Positions 46,889-56,160 of a DNA stretch of 64,000 nucleotides are shown piece by piece. Source of the DNA: Phycisphaerales bacterium (GTDB taxonomy: Bacteria > Planctomycetota > Phycisphaerae > Tepidisphaerales > Tepidisphaeraceae); assembly GCA_020847375.1 (NCBI GenBank), contig JADLCB010000003.1:248001-312000 (forward strand). Direction: 5' to 3'. The notes beneath the pieces are model-generated. The model saw only the letters and a list, made by a program, of their open reading frames with translations. It made no database searches and was not told the origin of the DNA. The translations under genes and the position numbers were made by a program. Within the stretch, counting starts at the first letter, position 1, and the number at the start of each line of letters is the position of its first letter.

Positions 46889-47066
46889 GATGGATCATCA
46901 ATGATACAGATGCTGCCGATGGTTCCATTTTGACATTGATTTGCAAGCCTGCGCGCAACGTGTTAATTTCTTGGATAATCCACGGAGGGTTTTATCATCA
47001 GTTTCAGCAATTTTCGCTGCTGGCGTTGCGGCGGATTTGCCTTGCGTTTGTTGAGGAAAGTTTGAC

Positions 47067-48008
47067 ATGGGCTTGACCGGCAACAGCACCAGTTTGCGCA
47101 GCACCCGTGAGGCGCCCGAGCCGCGCTGCCTGGTCATTGTGCCCGTATTCAATGAGCGTGAGAGTATCGGCCCGTTGATCCGCCACTTGCGGCAGACCCT
47201 GCCCGATTTTCACATTCTGGTCGTTGACGATGGTTCAACCGATGACACCGCCCAGCAGGTTCCACCGGGAACGGCGGTGGTTTCACTGCCGTTCAATCTG
47301 GGCATCGGCGGGGCAATGCAGACGGGTTACCGCTATGCGGCGATGCACGGTTATGACATCGCGGTGCAGTGTGATGGCGATGGTCAGCATCGACCGAATG
47401 AAGTTCTGCGCCTGGTTGAAGAGTTGAAAAAAGGTGAGGCGGATCTGGTTGTGGGTTCGCGTTTTCTCAATGCGACAACCTATCGACAAACGCGGGTTCG
47501 TAAGGTTGGCTCGTTGGTGTTGCGCGGATTGATTCGTCTGCTCACGGGGCTGAAGATCACCGATTGCACCAGTGGTTTCCGGGCGGGTAATCGTCGGGTG
47601 ATCAATGCTTTTGCCCACTGGTACCCCGAAGATTATCCTGAACCGGAAGTCATTTTACTGCTGCATCGAGCCGGTTTCCGCATTGCGGAACTGCAGGTGC
47701 GCATGCGCCAGCGCAAGAGTGGTTCCAGCAGCATCTCCCTGCTGGCTGGTCTGTTTTATATGATCAAGGTGTCAACGTGTCTGCTGTTGAACCTGATGCG
47801 CGACCCCTGGCCGGCAGCCAAAATCGAAGGTGCCGTCGGCGGGTTCAATACGGCTCCGCTGCGATCCCGACGGCTGGTGGCCCGTGTTGATCGGGAAGTC
47901 GTCGCCGCATTTTCCGCTCGTAAAGGACGCACCCATGAGGCCCCTGCAATATATCCTCCTGCTCATTGGGGCGGGTCTTCTGCTGATGGCCGTAAAGCGG
48001 CTCGGTAA
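47067..48008 (+). CDS. Family 2 glycosyltransferase (polyprenyl-phosphate sugar synthase-like)
   Basis: A 313-residue GT-A enzyme: CLVIVPVFNERESIG at the start, VVDDGSTDDT, FNLGIGGAMQTGYRYA, the DxD-type QCDGDGQHRP, GSRFL and TDCTSGFRA. It resembles dolichyl-phosphate-mannose synthase-like enzymes that charge a lipid carrier on the cytosolic side. The ATG at 47067 has GAGGAAAG. The last 25 codons overlap the start of the DUF2304 gene by 74 bp. GT2 with DUF2304 is a recurrent pair in lipid-linked sugar systems, and GT-C enzymes in this window could use its product. Confidence 0.9.
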   Translation: MGLTGNSTSLRSTREAPEPRCLVIVPVFNERESIGPLIRHLRQTLPDFHILVVDDGSTDDTAQQVPPGTAVVSLPFNLGIGGAMQTGYRYAAMHGYDIAVQCDGDGQHRPNEVLRLVEELKKGEADLVVGSRFLNATTYRQTRVRKVGSLVLRGLIRLLTGLKITDCTSGFRAGNRRVINAFAHWYPEDYPEPEVILLLHRAGFRIAELQVRMRQRKSGSSSISLLAGLFYMIKVSTCLLLNLMRDPWPAAKIEGAVGGFNTAPLRSRRLVARVDREVVAAFSARKGRTHEAPAIYPPAHWGGSSADGRKAAR

Positions 48009-48387
48009 GTACCGCCTGAAGGAACGCTATACCCTTGTTTTCATGTTCATTGGCCTGCCGTTTCTGGTTCTGGCGTTCTGGCCTGACGCCATTTCCACCA
48101 TCGCGAAAAAGCTGGATATTCAATATCACACGCTGATCATTTTATGCGTCTGCGCCTTTTTTCTGATTATTTTTCTGGAACTGCTGACCATTGTCAGTAT
48201 TCAGGATCGTAAAATCTCCAACCTGACGCAGATCGTCGCGATTCTGATGAGTGACACGGAAAACGCGGGTTCTTCCGAACCCGCCGCGCAGCCTCCATCA
48301 GCCGATCCGCCAGCCAGCATGCGTCTGGAAGACCACCGAGGCGACCGGCCAGATGCGCACCCAGCCCCCAATGATCCGATCGACTGA
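47935..48387 (+). CDS. DUF2304-type membrane protein
   Basis: A 150-residue protein with three hydrophobic segments (about 4-20, 32-50 and 67-93), then the conserved-like QDRKISNLTQIVAIL and a Pro/Asp-rich tail. It matches DUF2304, small membrane partners of GT2 glycosyltransferases. The ATG at 47935 has AAAGGA upstream and lies 74 bp inside the upstream glycosyltransferase gene, so the two are translated from one mRNA. Confidence 0.8.
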   Translation: MRPLQYILLLIGAGLLLMAVKRLGKYRLKERYTLVFMFIGLPFLVLAFWPDAISTIAKKLDIQYHTLIILCVCAFFLIIFLELLTIVSIQDRKISNLTQIVAILMSDTENAGSSEPAAQPPSADPPASMRLEDHRGDRPDAHPAPNDPID

Positions 48388-48492
48388 TTTTGAATCTATT
48401 TACCCTCCTGTCCTGTGTTGCTGATATCAGTGATTGACGCGCAGTAATACATACGGGTAGGCTGGCGCGGATTACTTCAACTTGGGAGCACG

Positions 48493-49377
48493 ATGTCTCA
48501 CGACGATATTCGCATTGGTACTTTGGCTGAGATGGATAAGGGCGCGGGTTACATTCGCCAGATCCTGCCGCATGGCTTTGAGAGTTTTTCCCTGACGCTG
48601 TGGCAGCACATCGGGGCGATTGATCTGCAGCGGACCGCCCGGGAAGTGCTGGAGACGATCGATGGCCAAGCCGTTGTCAGCTCCATCGGTCTGTATGGCA
48701 ATCCCCTGACGGATCAGCAGACGCAGGCGGACTGGCTGCGCCTGATCGACAGTGCTCCCCTGTTTAAGACGGATCTGCTCGTCGGTTTCGCCGGCGCGCT
48801 GCCGGGCGTCGCGGTACCGGATACCATTGACACATTTAAGAAAGTCTGGACTCCCCTGGTTCGCCGCGCCCAGGATAAAGGGCTGCGCATCGCTTTTGAA
48901 AACTGTGATATGCGCGGGTGGTGGCATGATTCCGGTGGGTTCAATATCGCCCATGCCCCTTCAGCCTGGGAGTTGATGTTTGAAGCCATCGACTCGCCGG
49001 CGCTGGGTTTGCAATGGGAACCGTGTCATCAGATGGTCAGCCTGATCGATCCGATCCCGCAACTGCGTCAGTGGGCTGCAGCAGGGAAGATTTTCAATGT
49101 CCATGGCAAGGATGCGACCGTCGCGTGGGATGTGGTGCGCACGTACGGTATTCGTGGTGGCAGGACTTATGTCTGGCATCGCACGCCCGGGTTTGGTGAC
49201 AGCAACTGGACGGACATTATCTCCATTTTGCGCATGAACGGTTATCGGGGCAGCATCGATATCGAAGGCTGGCACGATCCGGTTTATGCTCAGGAACTGG
49301 AAATGACCGGACAGGTGCATGCCTTGAATTATCTAAAAAACTGCCGCGGCGGCGCGTTTGTACCCAACCCAAAATAG
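48493..49377 (+). CDS. Sugar phosphate isomerase/epimerase-like TIM-barrel protein
   Basis: A 294-residue protein of the xylose-isomerase-like TIM-barrel family. It has FESFSLTLWQHIG near the start, IAFENCDMRG, GLQWEPCHQMV, FNVHGKDA, and a late DIEGWHDP with Glu/His/Asp metal ligands at the ends of strands. The exact substrate cannot be assigned. GGGAG lies before the ATG at 48493. It stands alone between the glycosyltransferase pair and the fusion gene. Confidence 0.85.
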   Translation: MSHDDIRIGTLAEMDKGAGYIRQILPHGFESFSLTLWQHIGAIDLQRTAREVLETIDGQAVVSSIGLYGNPLTDQQTQADWLRLIDSAPLFKTDLLVGFAGALPGVAVPDTIDTFKKVWTPLVRRAQDKGLRIAFENCDMRGWWHDSGGFNIAHAPSAWELMFEAIDSPALGLQWEPCHQMVSLIDPIPQLRQWAAAGKIFNVHGKDATVAWDVVRTYGIRGGRTYVWHRTPGFGDSNWTDIISILRMNGYRGSIDIEGWHDPVYAQELEMTGQVHALNYLKNCRGGAFVPNPK

Positions 49378-49746
49378 TCAACGTCGCCGCTGACCAGATG
49401 CCGACAGGGCTTACCTGCTTGTCGCGCTTGGCGCCAAGCGTAAATTAGTTGGATATTTGTGGATAACCCTGATAAAATAGACACGTTGCAGCGGATTGCA
49501 CGAATATCTGTTTTAATAGGCGGGCAATCCAATCTAGCAGGTTTACGACAAACCGAATGTTCGATTCGTCCGAGTCGGAACGGGAAAATGCTTTTGACAT
49601 CCTGATGGCGAAATCCTCGCTGCCAGATAGGGTTGGCGCCGGGCGACCGGATCGAAATGCCTTCTGGCCTTCGCCGCGACGAACAGCTTTGTAAATTGCG
49701 TTACAACAAGAGTTTAGCATCAATTGATCCCGCACCGGAGGTTGGC
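49378..49746 (+). promoter_or_regulatory. Promoter region with DnaA box and long leader before the fusion gene
   Basis: TTGGAT (49449-49454), an 18-bp spacer, and TAAAAT (49473-49478). The spacer contains a perfect DnaA box TGTGGATAA (49458-49466). Transcription from here would give a leader of about 260 nt before the ATG at 49747, in which no known riboswitch was recognised. Confidence 0.45.
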
Positions 49747-51846
49747 ATGCCTCGTCAGCGCGCTTTTACCCTGACCGACATCCTGATCACAATTTTTATT
49801 ATCGCGGCGCTCATCGCCATTGTGCTGCCGATTTTGTCGCATGTTCAGCACAATGCCCAGATCAGCCGTAAAAAAGCGGACCTCAACGCCGTGAGTGTCG
49901 CTTTGGAATCATTCAAGGCGAAATTCGGCGATTATCCGCGCATGAACCGTCAGACCGTGCGCCGGATGCTGCCGGGTCAATCAGAAGCTGAAATTACAGC
50001 GATTTACGACAACCTGCTTGATTCACAGTTGCGCGGGGCGCGGTTGCTGACCATGGCCCTGGTGGACAGTGGTCTTTTAACCAGTGGTTCGTTCCAGACG
50101 GTGCAGGTTTATGATTCGGCTGCTGGGCACAACGTTGAGTTGCTGGCCAGTCACGATGGGTTGCCGATTCTCTATTATCCTGCCTTGCCGGTTCGGCTGG
50201 ATCTCAGTCAGCCAGCCAGTTACGTTGCTGCCGTTGGCCCGCAGGATATGGCCAACCGCCGCGCGCCTGGGCAGTGGTGGCAACCGCCGCTGTTTAACGC
50301 TTGGGATAATGCCCAGCTATTGCCCGAACAGGTGATGCAAGTTGAGCTTCGCGCCGGGGTTGATGGCAGCGCGGATAATACCGTGCCCCCTTATTTAGGG
50401 GCTTATCTGCTGTGGGTTGGCGGTGAGAGCCAGAACCTGCTCCTGGCGTATCAGGCGGATGACGCGATTATCCGCGCCGGTGGTGGTCAGCCGCTGATTA
50501 TGGTTCCTGGTGGACGGGTTGGAGGCCGGGGCAACACCGATTACGTCGGCTATGCTGCCTACGCTGCGGATCATGTCATCGGTGATCCGCTGGCAGCCTA
50601 TGTTCCGCCGGATCTGACCGCTTCAGGCGCGGATCCCTGGCAGGTGGTGATTCCCGCTGCCACAACGCAAGGCATTCCCGCAGGCTGGGTGGCGCATGAA
50701 ATTCCCCCGCGCACGCCGAATCAGCCACCAGCCGATGCCATCAAAATCACCGACAAGGGCGCCAAAGCCAACGACGGTGGCGATGACTGGCAGGCGATCA
50801 AAAACGCGCTGGATCAGGCTCGGCGCGAAGGCAAAGCCATTGTGATCCCCGATGGCGAGTTTAATATCTCGCGCCCGTTGAATCTGCAAAGTGGCGACCG
50901 CATCTACGGCCCGGGCATCCTCAAGCTGGCGGGCGGCAATGATTTTGCCATGCACATCCCCGGCGGAACCGACGGCATTGTCATCGATGGTCTGGCGTTT
51001 GACGGTGGCGGTGTTACCGTCGATGGCCGGGCCAACAACATCACCTTCATCAACAGCGTGGTGGCCAATGTCGCCCATGGTGGAGCAAACAACAACGGCG
51101 CAGCGTTTCGCGCCAATGCCGGTTTAACCAACAGCCGCATCGAACAGAATCACTTCATCAACGTCCGCCAGGAAGGTGTCTGGATCAACACCACCGCCAG
51201 CGGCACGAGTGTTTCCTACAACTATTTCCAGGATGTCTGGCAGGCAGTACACGTCATTTCCAACGGGCCAGCGAAGGATATTAAATTCAATTACAACTAT
51301 GGTGTCGGTTTGATCCGCATGGGGATTGAATTCCAGGGCAATGGCGCAGTGGGCAGCCAGGTCATCGGCAATACGTTCAAAGACTGGAAGGAATCCGCCG
51401 TTTATGATGGCAGCTTCGGGTTGTCCATCTATAACTTCGGCAGCGGCACGCAGATCATCGACAACATGCTCCAGGGTTTCACCAAGAATCCGCTGGGGAT
51501 TGAAATGGCCGGTACCAATGGTCTGGCCAAGGGCAACGTGGTCATCGGTTTTCGCGAAGGCATGCACGTGATCAACGCCGACAACAGCGTTGTCACCGGC
51601 AATTCCTTCAGCGGCCAGAGCTGGATGAGTATCTGGTTCCCCGGATATGGATCAGCCGCCAATGTGCAGATTGTTCAGAACAGCTTTGATCTCAACGGTG
51701 CCGAAACAGCCATTTTATTCATGGGCGGCGGCTGGGGCGGAACGCGCATCGAAGGCAATACCGCCAAACTGGGCGGCAATACCCAGTTCATCAAATCCCA
51801 TTCGGGTACGAATGGCTTGATCATCGGCAGCAACCAGATCAACTAA
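49747..51846 (+). CDS. Fusion of a prepilin-like N-terminus to a pectate-lyase-fold beta-helix
   Basis: A 699-residue protein. Residues 1-60 are a type IV prepilin-like start (RQRAFTLTDILITIFIIAALIAIVLPILS), with F-T-L-T-D in place of the usual F-T-L-V-E and an ensuing helix. About residues 60-330 form a pseudopilin-like globular part. From about 338 (DAIKITDKGAKANDGGDDW) a pectate-lyase-3-like beta-helix runs to the end. Its rungs match those of the LEPRxLL protein at 32085, for example YDGSFGLSIYNFGSGT against YDGSFALSIMNYGEGT. GGAGG lies before the ATG. The glutamate at +5 of pilins is replaced by Asp, which keeps the charge. Presumably it is displayed through a pilus or T2SS-like machine. 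Confidence 0.85.
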   Translation: MPRQRAFTLTDILITIFIIAALIAIVLPILSHVQHNAQISRKKADLNAVSVALESFKAKFGDYPRMNRQTVRRMLPGQSEAEITAIYDNLLDSQLRGARLLTMALVDSGLLTSGSFQTVQVYDSAAGHNVELLASHDGLPILYYPALPVRLDLSQPASYVAAVGPQDMANRRAPGQWWQPPLFNAWDNAQLLPEQVMQVELRAGVDGSADNTVPPYLGAYLLWVGGESQNLLLAYQADDAIIRAGGGQPLIMVPGGRVGGRGNTDYVGYAAYAADHVIGDPLAAYVPPDLTASGADPWQVVIPAATTQGIPAGWVAHEIPPRTPNQPPADAIKITDKGAKANDGGDDWQAIKNALDQARREGKAIVIPDGEFNISRPLNLQSGDRIYGPGILKLAGGNDFAMHIPGGTDGIVIDGLAFDGGGVTVDGRANNITFINSVVANVAHGGANNNGAAFRANAGLTNSRIEQNHFINVRQEGVWINTTASGTSVSYNYFQDVWQAVHVISNGPAKDIKFNYNYGVGLIRMGIEFQGNGAVGSQVIGNTFKDWKESAVYDGSFGLSIYNFGSGTQIIDNMLQGFTKNPLGIEMAGTNGLAKGNVVIGFREGMHVINADNSVVTGNSFSGQSWMSIWFPGYGSAANVQIVQNSFDLNGAETAILFMGGGWGGTRIEGNTAKLGGNTQFIKSHSGTNGLIIGSNQIN

Positions 51847-51869
51847 GCTGGCGTGCTGCAGATTGTGCC

Positions 51870-52661
<792 letters not shown>

Positions 52662-52847
52662 TCATTCGCCCGCCGACAGGATTTTTCGCGCCTCACGGTG
52701 GCCATCCAAATCAATGTCAAACACTATAAAAGATGCCTGATTGCGATCAGGGGCGTATGATTGAACAATGTAAAAAAGCATGTCATTGCCCGGTGACCGC
52801 CAGCGCAATGCTGTGAATGGTTTTTTGATAACAAAGGAGTACGCACC

Positions 52848-53324
52848 ATGTCAGATCGAAGTGAAGTTGAACGATATAAAGCCGGAGAATTACTGCTTCG
52901 CCAGGCGGTGGTGGGTTTGACGCGCGAGCAATTGCAGACCATGCCGGCCGATGGATCGTGGAGTATCAAACAGATCGTGGTGCATCTGATTGATTCTGAC
53001 GCGGTGAGTATCGAGCGGATGAAGCGGGTCATTGCCATGGATACGCCGCTGCTGCTGGGGTTTGATGAAAGTGCGTTTGTTGCCAAGCTGGCGCCGCATA
53101 CCTTGGGACTGGAAGAATGTTTGCAGTTGTTTGAGCTGAATCGCCGGTTGATGAGTCAGATTCTGCACGGCCTGGCAGATGAAGCGTTTGAACGTTTCGG
53201 AGTGCATAATTTGCGCGGCAAAGTGACGCTGGCGGAGCTGGTGAAAGGTACAAATGACCACGTTGACCACCATTTGAAATTTGTGGTCAAGAAACGCGAA
53301 TTGGTGGGGGCGGCTGCCGAATAA
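52848..53324 (+). CDS. DinB-like metal-binding protein
   Basis: A 158-residue four-helix-bundle protein. Histidines in WSIKQIVVHLIDSD and in NDHVDHHLKF match the His triad of the DinB/YfiT-like superfamily, which binds a divalent metal. AAAGGAG lies before the ATG. The biochemical activity is not known; some members act as thiol transferases. Nothing in the neighbourhood specifies a role. Confidence 0.85.
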   Translation: MSDRSEVERYKAGELLLRQAVVGLTREQLQTMPADGSWSIKQIVVHLIDSDAVSIERMKRVIAMDTPLLLGFDESAFVAKLAPHTLGLEECLQLFELNRRLMSQILHGLADEAFERFGVHNLRGKVTLAELVKGTNDHVDHHLKFVVKKRELVGAAAE

Positions 53325-53506
53325 ACCAGCGATTCTGGTTCGTGGTCAGTAGTCCGGGCGACAAGAGGCTGGCTGCAATAATCGAAAAAACGAGCGGACT
53401 GATTGTTGTGCCAGTACATCATCCGGCACAAGGTGAATTCATCAGTCAGCCAGGAGAGTATGCGCGTAAGTTCAGGTCCGATAATCGATAGCGCAAATTT
53501 TGCGCA

Positions 53507-53533
53507 TTGACGCGGGGTGTCAGGCGGTATAAT
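53507..53533 (+). promoter_or_regulatory. Likely promoter of the 3D-domain gene
   Basis: TTGACG (53507-53512) and a perfect TATAAT (53528-53533), separated by 15 bp, which is shorter than optimal. The start at 53666 leaves a leader of about 125 nt. Confidence 0.45.
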
Positions 53534-53665
53534 AATTACAGTCGTTATAGATCGGCACGGTCCACGGATGGACTTGAAAAATTATTTTCCCGCCTGGATA
53601 AGCCGAGCCATACTTCCTGCACCACATGACAATCGAACGCTGCGTATCGATTGAAGGTGTATGCG

Positions 53666-54235
53666 ATGATGAACAGCCAACAAACCAATTCGTATCACGT
53701 TACCAAGTCACTGGCGGGCAAGCTGGTGATGGCGGTCTGCTTTGTGCTGCTGATGGGCATGATGGGCGCTGCTTCAATCCGTGTCGATGCCCATACGACG
53801 GATCCAGCCAGCAACCTGCCGCCGGTCGCTGCGGTGACGGCACCGGTGATGAACCAGCCGACAGCGGAGTTGAATATCAACCGTTTGATTGATGCAGCCC
53901 AGACGGTCAATCAGATTCAACCCGGATCGCACACGATCCTGATGGAAGTGACCGCGTATTGCCGTTGCCAAAAATGCTGCGGGCCATCCGCTTGCGGTCT
54001 GACCGCCAGCGGTAAACACGTCAGCTACAATGACGGCCGGTTTGTTGCGGCCGATACCAGCGTGCTGCCTTTTGGCACGAAGCTGATCATCCCTGGTTAT
54101 GCCAGCGATGAAGCGGTCGAAGTGATTGATCGCGGCGGGGCGATCAAGGGAAACAAGCTGGATGTCTATTTCGACGATCACGCAACCGCCCTGCAGTGGG
54201 GTCGGCAGATGATTGAAGTGACCATCATCAACTGA
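53666..54235 (+). CDS. 3D-domain cell-wall/secreted protein (RlpA-like fold)
   Basis: A 189-residue exported protein. An N-terminal hydrophobic segment (KLVMAVCFVLLMGMMGAASI) acts as signal or anchor. A linker is followed by the 3D domain: MEVTAYCRCQKCCGPSACGLTASGKHVSYNDG, VAADTSVLPFGTKLIIPGY, EVIDRGGAIKGNKLDVYFDDHATALQWG. The conserved Asp residues (ADTS, VIDRG, LDVYF) are those of lytic transglycosylase-like double-psi beta-barrels. It could act on peptidoglycan or glycans. GAAGG lies before the ATG pair at 53666/53669. Confidence 0.88.
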   Translation: MMNSQQTNSYHVTKSLAGKLVMAVCFVLLMGMMGAASIRVDAHTTDPASNLPPVAAVTAPVMNQPTAELNINRLIDAAQTVNQIQPGSHTILMEVTAYCRCQKCCGPSACGLTASGKHVSYNDGRFVAADTSVLPFGTKLIIPGYASDEAVEVIDRGGAIKGNKLDVYFDDHATALQWGRQMIEVTIIN

Positions 54236-54270
54236 TCAGCAAGCGTCACCCGCGCCCCAAACGGCCGAAC

Positions 54271-55029
54271 TTAATTTATTGCAGCATCCGATTTATTCGG
54301 TTGATCTGATTCATCAGGATCAGTTGGTTTTGCTGCCGGCTGGGTTGTCGGATTGCCGTGAGTGATCAGCACCTGCTTGAGATAGATCAATTCATCCAGC
54401 GTCTGGCCGATTTCCCCTTTTTGACGTTTATTCAGAACCAGCGTGCGCGTGCGTCCATCGATCTGGAGATATAGCGGCGCCACAATACCACCGCGCAGAC
54501 TCTGACCGTTGATCAGCGTGACGGCGTAAATCAGCTCGCGGGCGGGGTAGGTCTGGCCGGTGGTCTCTTTGGCGTCATCCCCGCTGTCGGTAAATTTCCA
54601 TTGCGCCTGATCGCGCTGCCAGAGAACAAAAGCCTGCATCGATTGGATCATATTCAGCGGAATGTCGCGATATTCCTGACGGCTGTCATCCCAGAGACGG
54701 ATGGGTTTGCCTTCGGTGGTGCTGACCGGGCCACTGATTTGTGTATCGTTGCTGAAGGTAATATATGCCCACAGCGATACGGTTGAATTGTCCGTCGGAG
54801 CTGAGGTAAAGGGGGATATTGCCTCGATATTCGGATCAACCGGTGATGGTGCTGTCGTAGCCGGTTCAGTGGAGGCGGGCGCCATCGGTTGGGTCGTGGG
54901 TAGGGGTTGGGCTTCTGAGAGTAGCCAGTTCATTGTTTCGTCGCTGGCCGGCTGGGTTGTCTGCCCTGCGGCGCTGGTGGAGAGCAGACTCAGGCAGACA
55001 AGACAGAATATGACAGTAAGGCGCTTCAT
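54271..55029 (-). CDS. Secreted hypothetical protein
   Basis: A 252-residue protein with a signal peptide (MKRLTVIFCLVCLSLLSTSAAG) and a Thr/Pro-rich linker (about 25-75). A beta-rich domain follows (LWAYITFSNDTQISGPVSTTEGKPIRLWDD, ELIYAVTLINGQSLRGGIVAPLYLQ), then a Pro/Asp-rich tail. The repeated GxxxxG-like strands suggest a small barrel domain, but no family was recognised. Start chosen at 55029 for the signal peptide. It is divergent from tilS, the two starts 25 bp apart. Confidence 0.65.
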   Translation of the reverse strand: MKRLTVIFCLVCLSLLSTSAAGQTTQPASDETMNWLLSEAQPLPTTQPMAPASTEPATTAPSPVDPNIEAISPFTSAPTDNSTVSLWAYITFSNDTQISGPVSTTEGKPIRLWDDSRQEYRDIPLNMIQSMQAFVLWQRDQAQWKFTDSGDDAKETTGQTYPARELIYAVTLINGQSLRGGIVAPLYLQIDGRTRTLVLNKRQKGEIGQTLDELIYLKQVLITHGNPTTQPAAKPTDPDESDQPNKSDAAIN

Positions 55030-55053
55030 CGGTTGTTGGGTAGAATCCACCCT

Positions 55054-56010
55054 ATGATACCAGCAGCGTTACAGACTGCGATTGCTTCGGTGCCGCCCGG
55101 CGCCTGGGCGGTGGGTGTCAGCGGCGGGGCGGACAGCGTGGCGCTGCTGCGCTTATTGGCTGGCCGGAGCGATCTGCGCCTGGTGGTGGTTCATCTGGAT
55201 CACCAGACGCGCCAGGGCGCTTCTGGCGATGATGCCCGCTTTGTTGCAGCACTTGGTCAGCAGCTCAAGGTTGATTGTGTTCAACAGCAGCGATCAGAAA
55301 TTGAACCGCTATTGACGACGATCCCGCGTAATTTGTCAGCGCGTTACCGTGCGTGTCGGCTGATGCTCTATCAACAGGTGGTCGATCAACACCAGCTCGC
55401 CGGTGTGCTGCTGGCTCATCACGCCGATGATCAGGCGCAGACGGTTCTGCATCAGTTGCTGCGCGGTTCGGGTGCGGGCAATCTTGGTGGCATGTCGCCC
55501 GATGGGCGCGTCGGGCGGCTGCGTATCGTCCGGCCACTGCTGGGGGTGGATCGTCAAAAACTGCGCGGTTATCTGGCGGATATTGGTCAGGTCTGGTGTG
55601 AAGATGTCAGCAATCGCGACGATCATTACGCCCGTAATCGCCATCGCCAGTTGCTGGATCAATTCCCCCAGGTGAATTGCGCTGTTCTGGAACTGGCTGA
55701 GTCCATGCGTGCGCTGCAGCAATGGATTCAAGCGCAAAGCCCACAACTGCCGCAGCAGATTTCGCTGGCGCAACTGGCCGACTGGCCGCGCGTGGTGCAG
55801 ATCCAGGCGTTGCGGCGCTGGTTGATTGCAGCGGGCACTCCGCCGGCGGCGGTGGAGCGACCGGTACTGGCGCGACTCTGGATGATGGCGCACGATGCTG
55901 CAGCGCCGGCGCAGCAGGATTTTCCCGGCCCGGTGCGTGTACGCCGACGCCAAGGGGTCTTATTGGTCGAAAAGGGCATGCAAAATGTCCGTTCAAGCAA
56001 AAGTTTTTAG
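55054..56010 (+). CDS. tilS: tRNA(Ile)-lysidine synthase
   Basis: A 318-residue N-type ATP pyrophosphatase. The PP-loop is VGVSGGADSVALL (about residue 22), then VVHLDHQTRQGASGDDA and LLAHHADDQAQTVLHQLLRGSGAGNLGGM. It adds lysine to C34 of tRNA-Ile2 so that it reads AUA. The C-terminal domains are reduced to a short region, so this is near the short end of the family. A TAGAAT box (55041-55046) ends 7 bp before the ATG at 55054, with no binding site, suggesting a leaderless mRNA. The open frame begins 21 bp upstream. Confidence 0.9.
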   Translation: MIPAALQTAIASVPPGAWAVGVSGGADSVALLRLLAGRSDLRLVVVHLDHQTRQGASGDDARFVAALGQQLKVDCVQQQRSEIEPLLTTIPRNLSARYRACRLMLYQQVVDQHQLAGVLLAHHADDQAQTVLHQLLRGSGAGNLGGMSPDGRVGRLRIVRPLLGVDRQKLRGYLADIGQVWCEDVSNRDDHYARNRHRQLLDQFPQVNCAVLELAESMRALQQWIQAQSPQLPQQISLAQLADWPRVVQIQALRRWLIAAGTPPAAVERPVLARLWMMAHDAAAPAQQDFPGPVRVRRRQGVLLVEKGMQNVRSSKSF

Positions 56011-56031
56011 CTTCGCAGGCATTGCTGCGGG

Positions 56032-56037
56032 TATACT
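56032..56037 (+). promoter_or_regulatory. Extended -10 element before the EF-G gene
   Basis: TATACT preceded by GCGGG, the same GCGGGTATACTG block as at 30273-30283. No good -35 is visible, which an extended -10 could compensate. It lies about 124 bp before the ATG. Confidence 0.4.
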
Positions 56038-56160
56038 GATGCATGGTTTGGCACGCCCGCCTCTTATACTGGCCGGCTGATGTCAGTTTGGCTGGTGGCG
56101 AGCGGTCTGGTTCGGCAATCGCTTTCACCGCGATCTTGGATCGCCAGGAGACTGATACCC

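Noticed and set aside
49458-49466. Replication origin suggested by a DnaA box
   Set aside because: One box only, no cluster, no AT-rich unwinding element and no dnaA or dnaN gene nearby.
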